Positions 42,350 to 52,189 are shown, counted from the stretch's first letter. The stretch is 64,000 nucleotides of DNA from Umezawaea sp049997955 (GCA_049997955.1 JAEBDY010000011.1:358258-422257); one strand, 5' to 3'. Notes: generated by a model from the letters alone, not told the origin. Translations and numbers: made by a program.

Positions 42350-42820
42350 ATGGCAAACCTGTCGGTCGTCGGACCTGGCGAAGGCGAGATCATGGAGCTC
42401 CGGGGGACGCGACTGCGCGTCCTCGAAGACGGATCCACCACCGACCATCGTCTCGGGGTGATCGAGCTGACCATCGCTCCGCACAGCGAAGGCCCCCCGC
42501 AACACCGGCACTCCCTGCACGACGAGGGCTTCTACGTCGTCTCCGGCACCCTCCGGTTGACCGTCGGCGACGAGGTCCACGACGCGAAGGCCGGAGCGAT
42601 GGCGGTGGTGCCTCCCGGTGTGCCGCACACCTTCGGCAACCCCGGCGACGAACCCGTGGTGGTGCTCTCGACCGTGACCCCCGACTTCTACATCCAGTAC
42701 TTCAAGGACATCCGCGACTGGGTCGCGTCCGGCAAGCCGATGACGCCCGAGGCTCAGGCCGAGATCATGGCGGGCTATGCCACTGTGCCGTCCACGCAAC
42801 ACGGCCCCGAGGCCGGCTGA
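42350..42820 (+). CDS. Cupin-domain protein
   Basis: The protein has 156 aa. Single cupin barrel with motif 1 PPQHRHSLHDEGFYVVSG (metal-ligand histidines and glutamate) and motif 2 PPGVPHTFGNPGD. Probably a small metal-binding enzyme or sensor; reaction unknown. The ATG at 42350 is 167 bp after the broken oxidoreductase. Confidence 0.85.
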   Translation: MANLSVVGPGEGEIMELRGTRLRVLEDGSTTDHRLGVIELTIAPHSEGPPQHRHSLHDEGFYVVSGTLRLTVGDEVHDAKAGAMAVVPPGVPHTFGNPGDEPVVVLSTVTPDFYIQYFKDIRDWVASGKPMTPEAQAEIMAGYATVPSTQHGPEAG

Positions 42821-43212
42821 GCTCGATTGAGTAGGCACTCGGTTGATCAGGGCTTGAGCCATGTTCGGCAACTCTGGCCCGCGCCGGGGTAGTCCTAGGT
42901 GCACCAGGACCACCCCGATGGCACGACCACGCGTCCGGTGCTCAGCGCCATCGCTTCGCAAGCCGCCGCGGCCGAAGTGCTGTCCACTGTGGACCGGATC
43001 AACCAGACGGCGACCCGGCACCCGTTGCAGGTCGGCTCGCACGTGGTGGACGGCCACCGATCGAGCCGGGACATCCGTCCTGTGCTCGCCCGAACGCCGC
43101 ACGGTCAAGCACCGCGGAGGCTCCGTGTCCTGCAACCAACCTGCTCGTCGAGCAACTGCGCCGCGGCAGTCCACGGCCCGTCCGCGGTCTGAACCGCCAG
43201 AGCATCCGAACG
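42821..43212. other. Intergenic region, no gene recognised
   Basis: About 390 bp between the cupin gene and the convergent lyase. Small frames (for example 42899-43192) show no family or ribosome site. Ends in the terminator hairpin at 43213. Confidence 0.5.
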
Positions 43213-43250
43213 CCGGCTGACCGGTCCGACCCCAGGGGCCGGTCAGCCGG
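43213..43250 (-). terminator. Terminator overlapping the lyase stop
   Basis: Perfect 12-bp arms CCGGCTGACCGG (43213-43224) and its complement (43239-43250), with a 14-nt loop. The right arm covers the lyase stop codon at 43243-43245. Confidence 0.65.
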
Positions 43251-44595
43251 ACGCCCGCGCGACGGAGCTGGTCATCGCGCGGGCGCTGCCGAGATGGCCT
43301 GCCGGGTCGCAGAGCTGGTCGATCCGATCGCCGCCGAGACTGGCCACGACGACCGGGTGCGCCCGGAGTTCGGTGGCCAGGTCGCTGCCGGTGTCGATCA
43401 CGCGGGCGCACGCGGCGTAGACCAGTTCGTGGGCCTGTTGACGGCCGAGTGCCGGTGCGAGCGCCATCATCACGGCCTCCGCCATGATGAGTCCGCCGGT
43501 GAGACCGAGGTTGGCGCGCATCCGGTCCTCGTCCACCCGCAGACCGGCGATGAGGTGCGCGGCTTGGGTGAGCGAGGAGGAGAGCAGCAGGAACGCTTCG
43601 GGGATGACGGCCCATTCGACGTGCCACGGGCCGGTGGCCCGCTCGAAGTCCTGCACCATCGCGTCGAGCATCGCGGATGCCTTGTCCCGCAGCAGCTTCG
43701 CGGCCGCCACCACGAGCTCGCTGGAGATCGGGTTGCGCTTCTGCGGCATGGTGGAGCTCGCGCCCCTGCCGGGGGTGAAGGGTTCGGCCAGTTCGCCGAA
43801 CTCGGTGGAGCAGAGCATCGCCACGTCGGCCCCGATCTTGCCGACGGATCCGCCGATCGCGGCGAGGAGACCGACGATCTCGACCAGACCGTCGCGGGCG
43901 ACGTGCCAGGTGATCTCCGGGTCCCGCAGGCCGAGCTCCGCCGCCAGTTCCGCGCGCACGCGCAGGCCATCCGGTCCCGGACCGAGTGACGCCAAGGTCC
44001 CCGCGGCGCCGCCGAACTGCACCATCAGGTCCCGTTCTCGCACGGCGGCGAGGCGATCGGCGTGGCGGTCGAGCGCTGAGAGCCACACCGCCACCCGGTA
44101 GCCGAAGGTGATGGGCAGGGCGTGCTGCAGGTGGGTGCGTCCCGCGGTGACGGTGTCGATGTGCGCCACGGCGAGGGCGCGCAGGCACGCCCGCAGCCGG
44201 TCGAGCCCTGCGTCGACCAACCGCAACGCGTCGGCGCACTGGAGCATCACCGCGGTGTCCATGATGTCCTGCGTGGTGGCGCCCCAGTGCAGGAAACCTC
44301 CCGCGGCGCCGCTGTGTTCGGCGAGCTGGGTGACGATCGGCAGGACCGGGTAGCCGACGTTCTCGGTGTCCCGGCGGAGCCGGTCGCGGTCCAGCAGTGC
44401 GGAGCCGCACGAGTCCGCGATGGCGTCCGCCATGTCGCGGGGGATCACGCCGACCCGTGCCTGAGCCGTTGCCAGCGCCACTTCGGTGCGCACGATCGCG
44501 TCCACGAAGGACTCGTCGCTGAACACCTCGCGCATGGCCGGTGTTCCGAACATGTCGCGGAACAGGAACGAGTCGAACACCGTGCTGCCCGCCAT
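43243..44595 (-). CDS. Fumarase/aspartase-superfamily lyase, PcaB-like
   Basis: The protein has 450 aa. The superfamily signature is GASSTMPQKRNPISSE. The HWGATTQDIMDTAVMLQ and GRTHLQHALPITFG segments are typical of 3-carboxy-cis,cis-muconate cycloisomerase/adenylosuccinate lyase relatives. No other protocatechuate-pathway gene is nearby, so the substrate is open. The ATG at 44595 shares one base with the ALDH stop; a GTG one codon upstream (44598) is possible. Last gene of the minus-strand operon. Confidence 0.85.
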   Translation of the reverse strand: MAGSTVFDSFLFRDMFGTPAMREVFSDESFVDAIVRTEVALATAQARVGVIPRDMADAIADSCGSALLDRDRLRRDTENVGYPVLPIVTQLAEHSGAAGGFLHWGATTQDIMDTAVMLQCADALRLVDAGLDRLRACLRALAVAHIDTVTAGRTHLQHALPITFGYRVAVWLSALDRHADRLAAVRERDLMVQFGGAAGTLASLGPGPDGLRVRAELAAELGLRDPEITWHVARDGLVEIVGLLAAIGGSVGKIGADVAMLCSTEFGELAEPFTPGRGASSTMPQKRNPISSELVVAAAKLLRDKASAMLDAMVQDFERATGPWHVEWAVIPEAFLLLSSSLTQAAHLIAGLRVDEDRMRANLGLTGGLIMAEAVMMALAPALGRQQAHELVYAACARVIDTGSDLATELRAHPVVVASLGGDRIDQLCDPAGHLGSARAMTSSVARASG

Positions 44596-46106
44596 CACCC
44601 ACGCTCCCGCGGCGCACCCGCGTCGATGGCGACGTACTTCTGCTCCAGGTACTCGTCGATGCCCGTGTTGCCGCCCTCGCGGCCGATCCCGGACTGCTTC
44701 ATCCCGCCGAACGGGGCGCTGGGGTCGGACACGTAGCCGCGGTTGAGGCCGACCATGCCGGTCTCCAGCTCCTCGACCATGCGCAGCGCCCGGCCCAGGT
44801 CACGGGTGTAGAGGTAGCTCACGAGGCCGAACTCGGTGTCGTTGGCCGCGCGCAGCGCCTCGGTCTCGGAGGTGAAGGTCCGGATCGCCGCGACCGGGCC
44901 GAAGATCTCCTCGCGGCTGATCCGCGCGTCCGCGGGCACGTCGGTGAGCACGGTCGGCGGGTAGAAGTAGCCCGGACCGTCCGGGACCACTCCTCCGGCC
45001 CGCAGGCGTGCGCCCGCACCGACCGTCTCCTCGACCAGGTCCGCGACGCGGGACCGCTGGCGGTCGTCGATCATCGGCCCCATGTCGGTTCCGGGGTGCG
45101 TGCCCGCTCCCACGGTGATCGACCCCATCCGTGCGACGAGCTTCCGCGTGAACTCCTCCGCGACGTCGGCGTGGACGTGGAAGCGGTTCGCCGCGATGCA
45201 CGCCTCCCCGACGTTGCGGAGCTTGGCGGTCATCGCACCGTCCACGGCCGCGTCGACGTCGGCGTCCTGGCAGACGATGAACGGCGCGTTGCCGCCCAGC
45301 TCCATGGAGGTGCGCAGAACGGTGCCCGCCGCCTGGGCCATCAGCAGCCTGCCGACCGGCGTGGAACCGGTGAACGACAGCTTGCGCAGTCGTCCGTCGC
45401 GCACCAGGGGTTCGGTGACCGCCGCGGCGTGGTCGGTCGGGATGACGTTGAGAACGCCGTCCGGAAGCCCGGCCTCCGTCAGCACCCGCGCGAGGGCCGC
45501 CGTCGTCAGAGGCGTCTGCGCGGCAGGCTTGACGACCATGGTGCAGCCCGCCGCGACGGCGGGGCCGATCTTGCGCGCGGGCATGGCCAGCGGGGCGTTC
45601 CACGGGGTGATCAGCAGGCAGGGCCCGACCGGTTGCCGCGTGACCAGCACACGGGCGGTCCCGTCCTCGCTGACCTTCCAGGTGCCGTCGATCCGGACGG
45701 CTTCCTCCCCGAACCAGCGCAGGTAGTGGGCGGCGTAGGTGACCTCGGCCCTCGACTCGGCCAGCGACTTGCCCATCTCCAGGGTGATGAGCAGCGCGAA
45801 CTCCTCGACGCGCTCGATGAGCAGGTCGTGCGCGCGGCGCAGGACCTCGCCCCGGACGCGCGGAGGAACGGTCGCCCAACGGTGTTGGGCGGCGCTGGCG
45901 GCGTCGAGCGCGGCCAGCGCGTCGGCAGGTGTCGCGTCGGCCACCTCGCACAGCGCCAGTCCGGTGGCCGGGTTCTCCACGGCGAAGGTCGCTTCGCCGG
46001 TCGCCCGCCGCCATCGCCCGGCGACCAGCAGTCCTTTCTCGACCCGGTCGATCACGGCGGACGCGGACAGGGGCGTGGTCACGGCGTTCACGTCCGGTGT
46101 CCTCAT
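44595..46106 (-). CDS. NAD(P)-dependent aldehyde dehydrogenase, succinate-semialdehyde type
   Basis: The protein has 503 aa. ALDH fold with ITPWNAPLAMPARKIGPAVAAG, the catalytic glutamate in MELGGNAPF, cysteine in VGEACIAANRF, and EEIFGPVA. Closest in pattern to GabD-type semialdehyde dehydrogenases. The ATG overlaps the DJ-1 stop (ATGA, 46103-46106) and its stop overlaps the lyase start. It oxidises a small semialdehyde made in the same pathway (inference). Confidence 0.9.
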   Translation of the reverse strand: MRTPDVNAVTTPLSASAVIDRVEKGLLVAGRWRRATGEATFAVENPATGLALCEVADATPADALAALDAASAAQHRWATVPPRVRGEVLRRAHDLLIERVEEFALLITLEMGKSLAESRAEVTYAAHYLRWFGEEAVRIDGTWKVSEDGTARVLVTRQPVGPCLLITPWNAPLAMPARKIGPAVAAGCTMVVKPAAQTPLTTAALARVLTEAGLPDGVLNVIPTDHAAAVTEPLVRDGRLRKLSFTGSTPVGRLLMAQAAGTVLRTSMELGGNAPFIVCQDADVDAAVDGAMTAKLRNVGEACIAANRFHVHADVAEEFTRKLVARMGSITVGAGTHPGTDMGPMIDDRQRSRVADLVEETVGAGARLRAGGVVPDGPGYFYPPTVLTDVPADARISREEIFGPVAAIRTFTSETEALRAANDTEFGLVSYLYTRDLGRALRMVEELETGMVGLNRGYVSDPSAPFGGMKQSGIGREGGNTGIDEYLEQKYVAIDAGAPRERG

Positions 46107-46798
46107 CGGGTCAGGGCGGTGATGATGGCTTCGGCCATGGGGGCGCTCGAAGCGGGGTTCTGGCCGGTGAACAGGGTGCGGTCCTGGACGTTGTACGGCT
46201 GGTAGGCGGGCCCGCCCGAGTGCAGCGCGCCCTTCTCCCGCAGAGTGGTGGCAAGCAACCACGGAGCGTTCTCGGCGGTGCCGAACAGCTCTTCCTCCTC
46301 GTCGGTGAAGGCCGCCATCCGCCTGCCCGCGAACACCCACCCGCCTTCCGCGTCGACCGCGGACAGCAACCCGGCGGGTCCGTGGCAGACCGCGCCGATG
46401 ATCTTTCCCGCCGCGTCCGCGTCGACGAGCAGCTTGCCGAGGTCGGCGTCCTGGTAGAGGTCCACCACGGGGCCGTGGCCGCCGGGGAGCACCACGGCGA
46501 CGTAGTCGCCCGCGTCGACCTCGTCGAGCTTGAGCAGCGGGCCGAACTCCCGCAGGGCGCGCTCGGCGTGCTCGACGTGGTGGGCGCACTCCGGACCGGC
46601 GACCTCCGGGTCGGCGCTGTGCGCGTCGAGCGGCTGGAGCACACCGCCGGGGGAGGCGAAGTCGACGGTGAAGCCCGCCTCGGTGAACTTCTCGTGCGGC
46701 GCGGCCACCTCCTCCGCCCAGTACCCCGTCGGGTAGGCCGAGCCGTCGGTGCGCTCCCAGACGTCGGCGGCGGACAGGACGATCAGGATCTTGCTCAT
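46103..46798 (-). CDS. DJ-1/PfpI (Hsp31-like) glyoxalase-type protein
   Basis: The protein has 231 aa. Class I GATase-like fold with AVCHGPAGLL nucleophile elbow, acidic residue in FTVDFASPGG, and YWAEEVAAPHEKF near the N-terminus, typical of Hsp31/glyoxalase III relatives. Second gene of the SDR/DJ-1/ALDH/lyase operon, suggesting reactive aldehyde or ketoaldehyde chemistry. Confidence 0.88.
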   Translation of the reverse strand: MSKILIVLSAADVWERTDGSAYPTGYWAEEVAAPHEKFTEAGFTVDFASPGGVLQPLDAHSADPEVAGPECAHHVEHAERALREFGPLLKLDEVDAGDYVAVVLPGGHGPVVDLYQDADLGKLLVDADAAGKIIGAVCHGPAGLLSAVDAEGGWVFAGRRMAAFTDEEEELFGTAENAPWLLATTLREKGALHSGGPAYQPYNVQDRTLFTGQNPASSAPMAEAIITALTR

Positions 46799-46837
46799 CT
46801 GCTGGTTCCTCTTCGGTGTCGGCTTGAGGTGAGGACG

Positions 46838-47695
46838 TCAGGCGGGGAAGTCGCTGGCGGACGCGGTCTCCGCGGCGGCGTCGAGGTTCGCGCGCAGCGC
46901 CTGGACCTTGGCCGTGGCGTAGGCGTGGGAGTCCGAGCCCAGGATCTGGCGCAACGGGCCCTGTCCGGACACGACGCGCTCGATCATCAGCCGGGCACCC
47001 CTGACCGGGTCTCCGGGCTGGCTGCCCTGCAGCTCCAGGTGGTTCTCGGTCATCTCGCGGATCGCCGGGTAGGCCGCGGTGGTGCTCTCCGGCAACGCGA
47101 GCGAGTCGGTGGTGAGGAAGTCGGTGCGGAAGTAGCCGGGCTCGACGATGGTGACCTCGACGCCGAACTCGGCGACCTCGGCGGCGAGCGCCTCGGTCAG
47201 GCCCTCCAGCGCGTACTTGCCCGCGCAGTAGAGCGCCCAGCCGGGGACCGAGGTCAGGCCGAGCACCGAGGACACGTTGACGACGTGGCCGCTCCTCTGC
47301 TCGCGGAGGATGGGCAGGGTGGCTCGCAGCACGTTCCACACGCCCACGACCTGGACGTCGAGCATGTCCCGGACGTCGCGGGCGCTGGTCTCCTCGACCG
47401 CGGCCAGGAACCCGTAGCCCGCGTTGTTGACCACGACGTCGAGACCCCCGAAGCGCTCGGTCGTCCGCCGGACGGCCTCGGCGACAGCGGGTTCGTCGCG
47501 CAGGTCGACGGTGAGCGGCAGCAGGCGGGTGGTGTCGACCGCGTCCCCCAGAGCGGCCAGGAGGCGCTCCGTCGACCGGGTGGTCGCGGCGACGTCGTCA
47601 CCCCGCTCGAGGAGTTGCTTGACGAGTTCGAGGCCGAGGCCGCGGGAGGTGCCCGTCACGAACCAGGTCGTGGGACGGTCTGCGGGAAGAGTCAT
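46838..47695 (-). CDS. Short-chain dehydrogenase/reductase
   Basis: The protein has 285 aa. SDR motifs TGTSRGLGLELVKQ, NNAGYG, the catalytic serine in VVNVSSVLG and YCAGKYA (YxxxK). First gene of the minus-strand operon, 39 bp before DJ-1. It faces an MmyB-type XRE regulator across 189 bp. Confidence 0.9.
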   Translation of the reverse strand: MTLPADRPTTWFVTGTSRGLGLELVKQLLERGDDVAATTRSTERLLAALGDAVDTTRLLPLTVDLRDEPAVAEAVRRTTERFGGLDVVVNNAGYGFLAAVEETSARDVRDMLDVQVVGVWNVLRATLPILREQRSGHVVNVSSVLGLTSVPGWALYCAGKYALEGLTEALAAEVAEFGVEVTIVEPGYFRTDFLTTDSLALPESTTAAYPAIREMTENHLELQGSQPGDPVRGARLMIERVVSGQGPLRQILGSDSHAYATAKVQALRANLDAAAETASASDFPA

Positions 47696-47884
47696 CGTCG
47701 TCCTTCACTCGTGTGCTGCGGGGAAGCGCGGTCCGGGGCCGGTCCCCGGTTCCGGCATGACCGAAGCCTGCCGTGGAAAAAGGGGTTCCCGGCGCTCATC
47801 CCGAGCCCTGTGCGACCTCGGACTCGGCGACCTAGGACCGGGAGGTCCACTCGGGAATCCGTTTCGTGGTCCACAATCGACGGC

Positions 47885-48778
47885 ATGGCCAGTACCAATC
47901 GCGAGCTCGCCGACTTCCTGCGACGCGCACGCGGCCAGGTCGACCCGTCACGGGCCGGCCTGCCCTCCGACGGCAGGGTTCGCCGGGTGGAGGGACTGCG
48001 ACGCGAGGAGGTGGCCCTGCTCGCCGGCGTGTCCACGGACTACTACGCCCGGCTCGAGCAGGGCAGGCGCATCACCCCCTCGCCCGCCGTCGTCGAGGCC
48101 ATCGGCCGCGCCCTCGAACTCGACGAGGCGGGACGCACGCACCTGCGGGACCTCATCGGGTCGCCCGCAGGCCCGGCGCCCCGCAGGCCGAGCAGCGTGC
48201 AGCGCGTGCGGCCCGGCCTCCACCAGCTCATCGACGCGCTCGACGGGGAACCGGCGCTGGTGCTCGGCCGCCGCACCGACGTGCTGGCGGCGAACCGGAT
48301 GGCGAAGGCCCTGTTCGCGGACTTCGACAAGATCCCGCCGAAGGAGCGCAACTACGCGCGCTGGATCTTCCTCGACGAGGACGCGCGGTCGTTGTTCGTC
48401 GACTGGCGCGACCAGGCCCGTGCCGCCGTCGAGAGCCTGCGGTTCGAGATCGGCAGGGATCCCGGCGACGCCGCCACAGCCGCTCTCGTGGCCGAACTCC
48501 GGGACCGCAGCCAGGACTTCGACCAGTGGTGGGAGCAGCACCGCGTGCACCAACGCACCTACGGCTCCAAGCGGCTGCGCCACCCGCTCGTCGGCGACCT
48601 CACCGTCGAGTACGAATCCCTCGTCCTGCCGGGCGATCCGGACACGGTCCTGTACGTCTACACCACTGAGCCCGACTCGCCGTCGAGGCGGGCCGTGGAC
48701 ATCCTCGCCAGCTGGACGGCGTCAGGTCCTGGTGCGCGGCTGGCCAGGTCCGGTCCGGACACCGACCACGAGTCGTGA
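47885..48778 (+). CDS. XRE-family regulator with MmyB-type domain
   Basis: The protein has 297 aa. HTH (LRREEVALLAGVSTDYYARLEQGR) and an MmyB-like ligand domain (RTDVLAANRMAKALF, FDQWWEQHRV, LTVEYESLVLPGDPD). Similar in layout to the protein at 19713-20534. Divergent from the SDR-led operon and likely its regulator. Confidence 0.9.
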   Translation: MASTNRELADFLRRARGQVDPSRAGLPSDGRVRRVEGLRREEVALLAGVSTDYYARLEQGRRITPSPAVVEAIGRALELDEAGRTHLRDLIGSPAGPAPRRPSSVQRVRPGLHQLIDALDGEPALVLGRRTDVLAANRMAKALFADFDKIPPKERNYARWIFLDEDARSLFVDWRDQARAAVESLRFEIGRDPGDAATAALVAELRDRSQDFDQWWEQHRVHQRTYGSKRLRHPLVGDLTVEYESLVLPGDPDTVLYVYTTEPDSPSRRAVDILASWTASGPGARLARSGPDTDHES

Positions 48779-48935
48779 CGGACCGCCTGCGCGTCGCCGA
48801 ACGGCCGTCGAGATCCCAATCCGGCCACGGGCAAGACACCGCCGAGGGGTGCGAGCACGATCGTGTTCGCGACGACCAGCGGTCACCTGGCAGGCATCGG
48901 CGGGATCTACCCCAAGGACAACGACATCGCACCCC

Positions 48936-49565
48936 TCAGTCCCGCGGCCCCAGGTAGCCGCGGGAGAACGCGGCGGCCACCGCGGCTGCCCGGTCGTTGA
49001 CGCCCAGCTTCGCGTACACGTGCAGCAGGTGCGTCTTGACCGTCGTCTCGCTGATGAAGAGCCGCTTCGCCGCCTCGCGGTTCGTCGAGCCCCGTGCGAT
49101 CAGCTCCAGCACCTCCAGTTCGCGCTGCGACAGCGGTGCCGGGGCTGGTCTGCGCACCTGTCCCAGGAGCCGGGTCGCGACGGTGGGGGAGAGCACCGCC
49201 TGCCCGCGTGCCGCGGCCTCCACCGCGTGGACGAGTTCCGCCCTCGACGCCTCCTTCAGGAGGTAGCCGGTGGCGCCGGCCTCGATCGCCGGCAGCACGT
49301 GGCTGTCCGTGTCGTACGTGGTGAGCACCAGCACCCGTGACGGCACCCCGCGCTTCGCCAACTCCCTGATGGCGGCGACCCCGTCGGTTCCGGGCATCCG
49401 CAGGTCCATGAGGATCACGTCGGGGCGGAGGCGCTCCCCGGCCGCGACCGCTTCCGCACCGCCACCGGCTTCGCCGACCACCTCGAAGCGCGGATCGGCG
49501 CCGAACATGCCCCGCAGCCCGTCCCGCACCACCGGGTGGTCGTCGACGATCAGCAGCGTGATCAA
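48936..49565 (-). CDS. NarL/LuxR-family response regulator
   Basis: The protein has 209 aa. Receiver domain with VDDHPVVRDGL, phospho-acceptor aspartate in VILMDLRMPG and LLKEAS lysine. LuxR HTH LSQRELEVLELIARGSTN and TVKTHLLHVYAKL. The start is a TTG at 49565 overlapping the kinase TGA (TTGA, 49562-49565). Partner of the adjacent histidine kinase. Confidence 0.92.
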   Translation of the reverse strand: MITLLIVDDHPVVRDGLRGMFGADPRFEVVGEAGGGAEAVAAGERLRPDVILMDLRMPGTDGVAAIRELAKRGVPSRVLVLTTYDTDSHVLPAIEAGATGYLLKEASRAELVHAVEAAARGQAVLSPTVATRLLGQVRRPAPAPLSQRELEVLELIARGSTNREAAKRLFISETTVKTHLLHVYAKLGVNDRAAAVAAAFSRGYLGPRD

Positions 49566-50851
49566 CTCATGCTCCCGGCAGGGATCGCAGGCACCGCCAC
49601 CGTGATCGCGGTGCCCCCGCCGGGCTCGGACTCGATGTCCAGTTGCCCGGCGAGGCGCTGCACCCGCTGCCGCATTCCGGCGAGCCCGAAGCCCCCGTCC
49701 GGAGAGCTGCCGGTGCGCTTGGCGTCGGGCAGGAAACCCACGCCGTCGTCCAGCACGTCGAGCGTCACCAGGTCCTCCATGTACGACAGGGTCAGGGATA
49801 CCCGACCGGCTCGTGCGTGCTTGGCGACGTTGGCGAGAGCCTCCTGCGCTGTCCGCAGCAGTGCCACCTCGACGTCGGTGTGCATCGGCCGGGCGTCGCC
49901 GGTGGTGGTCAGCACCGCCTCGACGCGGTTCACCTCCGACCAGCGCTCGGCCACGTCGCGGATCGCGTCCGGGAGGCGGGCCTCCGCCAGCGCGGACGGT
50001 CCCACCGCGTGCACCGTCCGACGGGCCTCGGTGAGGCTCTCGCGGGCCAGTTCCATCGCGTTCGCCACGTGCCTGCGCGACACCGCCGGTTCGGCCGACG
50101 CCTGCTCGGCGGCCTGGAGCTGGGTGAGGATGCCCGCCAGCCCCTGAGCGAGGGTGTCGTGGATCTCCCGCGCCATCCGCTGCCGCTCGTCGAGCACGCC
50201 GGCCTCGCGGGCCCTCACCAGCAGTTGGGCGTGCAGGCCCGCGTTCTCCGCCAGTGCGGTCTCCAACTCGGCGTTGGCCCTGTGCAACTCGACCAGCGCC
50301 CGCTTCTGCCGGTGGTTGCGCCGGTCGGACATCACGTCGGCGTAGAAGGCCGCCGTGGCCATCACCGTGGTGAGCGCGCTGACGGCGGGCCACTTCCACC
50401 AGTCGTCGGCCGTGATGCCAGCCGCCCCTCCCACGTAGGAGACCGCCGAGACCGCGGACGTGACGGCCACCCCGACGTAGCGCCACCGGCCCTTCAGGTA
50501 CTGGAAGGCGTGCACGTAGCCGGTGAAGGCGAAGAAACCGAACCAGGGCGTGAGCAGCACGAGGCAGGCGGTCAACGCCACGAGCCCCGTGTAGTAGAGG
50601 CCCATCGGCGGGCTCCTGCGGTGCAACTCCGGATGGAGCGTGTGGAACCACACGACCCACGCGGTGAGCAGGGTGGAGAGCCCGAGCACCCCTGGGAGGT
50701 GCACCTCCGCGCTCCAGAGCGGCTGCAGCAGGGCGAACACGACGCTGACCGCCAGCAGCGGGTACGGGAGCACCTTCAGGACCGCGGTCTCCTTGCGCTC
50801 CCAGCGGTCGAACTCCTCGCGCAACTCGGCCTCGACACCCACGACCCGCAT
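49562..50851 (-). CDS. Membrane histidine kinase, HisKA_3 type
   Basis: The protein has 429 aa from ATG 50851. Four to five N-terminal membrane helices (VLPYPLLAVSVVFALLQ onward to about residue 170), a coiled coil, the HisKA_3 dimerisation box with phospho-histidine in RMAREIHDTLAQGLAGIL, and the HATPase domain (ALANVAKHARAG, VLDDGVGF, GGFGLAGMRQRV). NarX/DesK class. The stimulus is unknown. It pairs with the coupled response regulator; the acyltransferase just upstream may be a co-regulated envelope gene. Confidence 0.92.
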   Translation of the reverse strand: MRVVGVEAELREEFDRWERKETAVLKVLPYPLLAVSVVFALLQPLWSAEVHLPGVLGLSTLLTAWVVWFHTLHPELHRRSPPMGLYYTGLVALTACLVLLTPWFGFFAFTGYVHAFQYLKGRWRYVGVAVTSAVSAVSYVGGAAGITADDWWKWPAVSALTTVMATAAFYADVMSDRRNHRQKRALVELHRANAELETALAENAGLHAQLLVRAREAGVLDERQRMAREIHDTLAQGLAGILTQLQAAEQASAEPAVSRRHVANAMELARESLTEARRTVHAVGPSALAEARLPDAIRDVAERWSEVNRVEAVLTTTGDARPMHTDVEVALLRTAQEALANVAKHARAGRVSLTLSYMEDLVTLDVLDDGVGFLPDAKRTGSSPDGGFGLAGMRQRVQRLAGQLDIESEPGGGTAITVAVPAIPAGSMS

Positions 50852-50870
50852 GATCGCACGCCCCGCCCGG

Positions 50871-52016
50871 CTACACCGTTGCCCGTACGGCGGGCACACG
50901 GCGCAGGGCGCCCGCGATCGCCCAACTCCCGACCGCGGCGATCACCAGGGTCAGCAGGAACTTCGGCACGGGCGCCGCGTCGAGTTGCAGCAGCGCCGCC
51001 TCGGCTCCGACGATGACCGGCGCGTGCACGAGGTAGACGGCGAAGGCGTTGTCGGCGAGGTAGCGGCTGAACCGCGACGTACCGGCTGCGAAGCGTTCGA
51101 ACACGCGGAGCAGGACCAGGATGACGCCGACCGCGAACAGCGACTCCGACAGGGCCAGAGCCAGGTGGGCGAGGTCGTGACCGGCCAGGGCACCGGACAC
51201 CCCGAAGCCCCGGTAGCCGCCCAGCGCCAGCGGCACGAGGGACACCACCACCATGAGCACGCCGAACCAGCCCGTTCTCCGCGGAAGCGCCGCGAACCAA
51301 CGGCGGTGGTACGCGGCGGTCCCGGCGGCGAAGAGCAGCACGTACTGCGGCACGTAGGCGGGGCTGGGCAGTCCGAGCACCGGCTCGTAGGTGCCGTGGG
51401 GGACGAAGATCCGCCAGGCGTAGGTGATCACGCTGAGGACGAGCACGAAGGCGAGCAGATCCCCCCGCCGCAACGGTCGTGACCGCACTGGCGCCGCAGC
51501 CGCGCGCAGGTGCCGGAACAGCGCGTACCCGAGCGAGAAGATCAGCAGCAGTTCGAGGAACCAGGTGGGCCCGACCTCCCAGGCGGTGAAGTAGTGGGCC
51601 ACAAAGGACGGCCGGGTTGCCGCCGGGAGGTTGAGGTGGTCCGGCAGGATGAAGAACGGGCGCAGCAGCACGATGAACCCGAGGAAGGGAATCCCGAGCC
51701 GCTTCAGGCGCTCGACCGCGAACGTGCGCGGCCCCCTTCGGTCGACCGCGCCGGGTGCGAAATATCCGGACAGCAAGAAGAAGAACCCCATGAAGAACGT
51801 CTGGTTGACCACGAGCAGCAGGTCCAACGGCTCCGCCGCTGACGACGAAGCCGACTGCTGCCACTTCGGCCAGACGTCGAGATTGCTGTAGGGAGCCGCG
51901 GAGTGGTGCACGACCACCAGGAAGGTCAGGAAGACGCGGAGGTTGTCCATGGAGGAGATGCGTGCGGGGCTCGCAGTGCCGGCGACGTCGATTTGTGTTC
52001 TCACGGGGCAGCACAT
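50871..52016 (-). CDS. Acyltransferase 3 family membrane protein
   Basis: The protein has 381 aa, about ten membrane helices. It begins MDNLRVFLTFLVVVHHSAAPY after a short tail, the histidine segment of acyltransferase-3 enzymes that O-acylate glycans or lipids at the membrane. FFMGFFFLLSGYFAPG and FLELLLIFSLGY are typical later segments. The start is uncertain: ATG 52016 (used) or GTG 52004. The 5' end abuts a truncated ABC ATPase remnant. Ends 19 bp before the histidine kinase start. Confidence 0.85.
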   Translation of the reverse strand: MCCPVRTQIDVAGTASPARISSMDNLRVFLTFLVVVHHSAAPYSNLDVWPKWQQSASSSAAEPLDLLLVVNQTFFMGFFFLLSGYFAPGAVDRRGPRTFAVERLKRLGIPFLGFIVLLRPFFILPDHLNLPAATRPSFVAHYFTAWEVGPTWFLELLLIFSLGYALFRHLRAAAAPVRSRPLRRGDLLAFVLVLSVITYAWRIFVPHGTYEPVLGLPSPAYVPQYVLLFAAGTAAYHRRWFAALPRRTGWFGVLMVVVSLVPLALGGYRGFGVSGALAGHDLAHLALALSESLFAVGVILVLLRVFERFAAGTSRFSRYLADNAFAVYLVHAPVIVGAEAALLQLDAAPVPKFLLTLVIAAVGSWAIAGALRRVPAVRATV

Positions 52017-52189
52017 CCCGTCAACTCGGCCTGGGTGAACTGGAGCCGCGACGAGCACCCGTGGACAGCGAGAGCGACTTCCGCGCCGAACCTGAAGATC
52101 TCGCCCCGCTCGACGGCGAAGCCAACCCCGTTCACCGCGGTGTGGTCGCCGTAGCGCTTGACGAGGCCGTGTACCTCGATGATGGCCAT
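52001..52189 (-). pseudogene. ABC transporter ATPase, N-terminal stub
   Basis: ATG at 52189 followed by AIIEVHGLVKRYGDHTAVNG and FAVERGEIF, the first strands of a DrrA/CcmA-type ATPase. It breaks off immediately before Walker A, and the frame continues with unrelated sequence to 52001, overlapping the acyltransferase start. The junction near 52095 marks a deletion or insertion. Confidence 0.75.
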
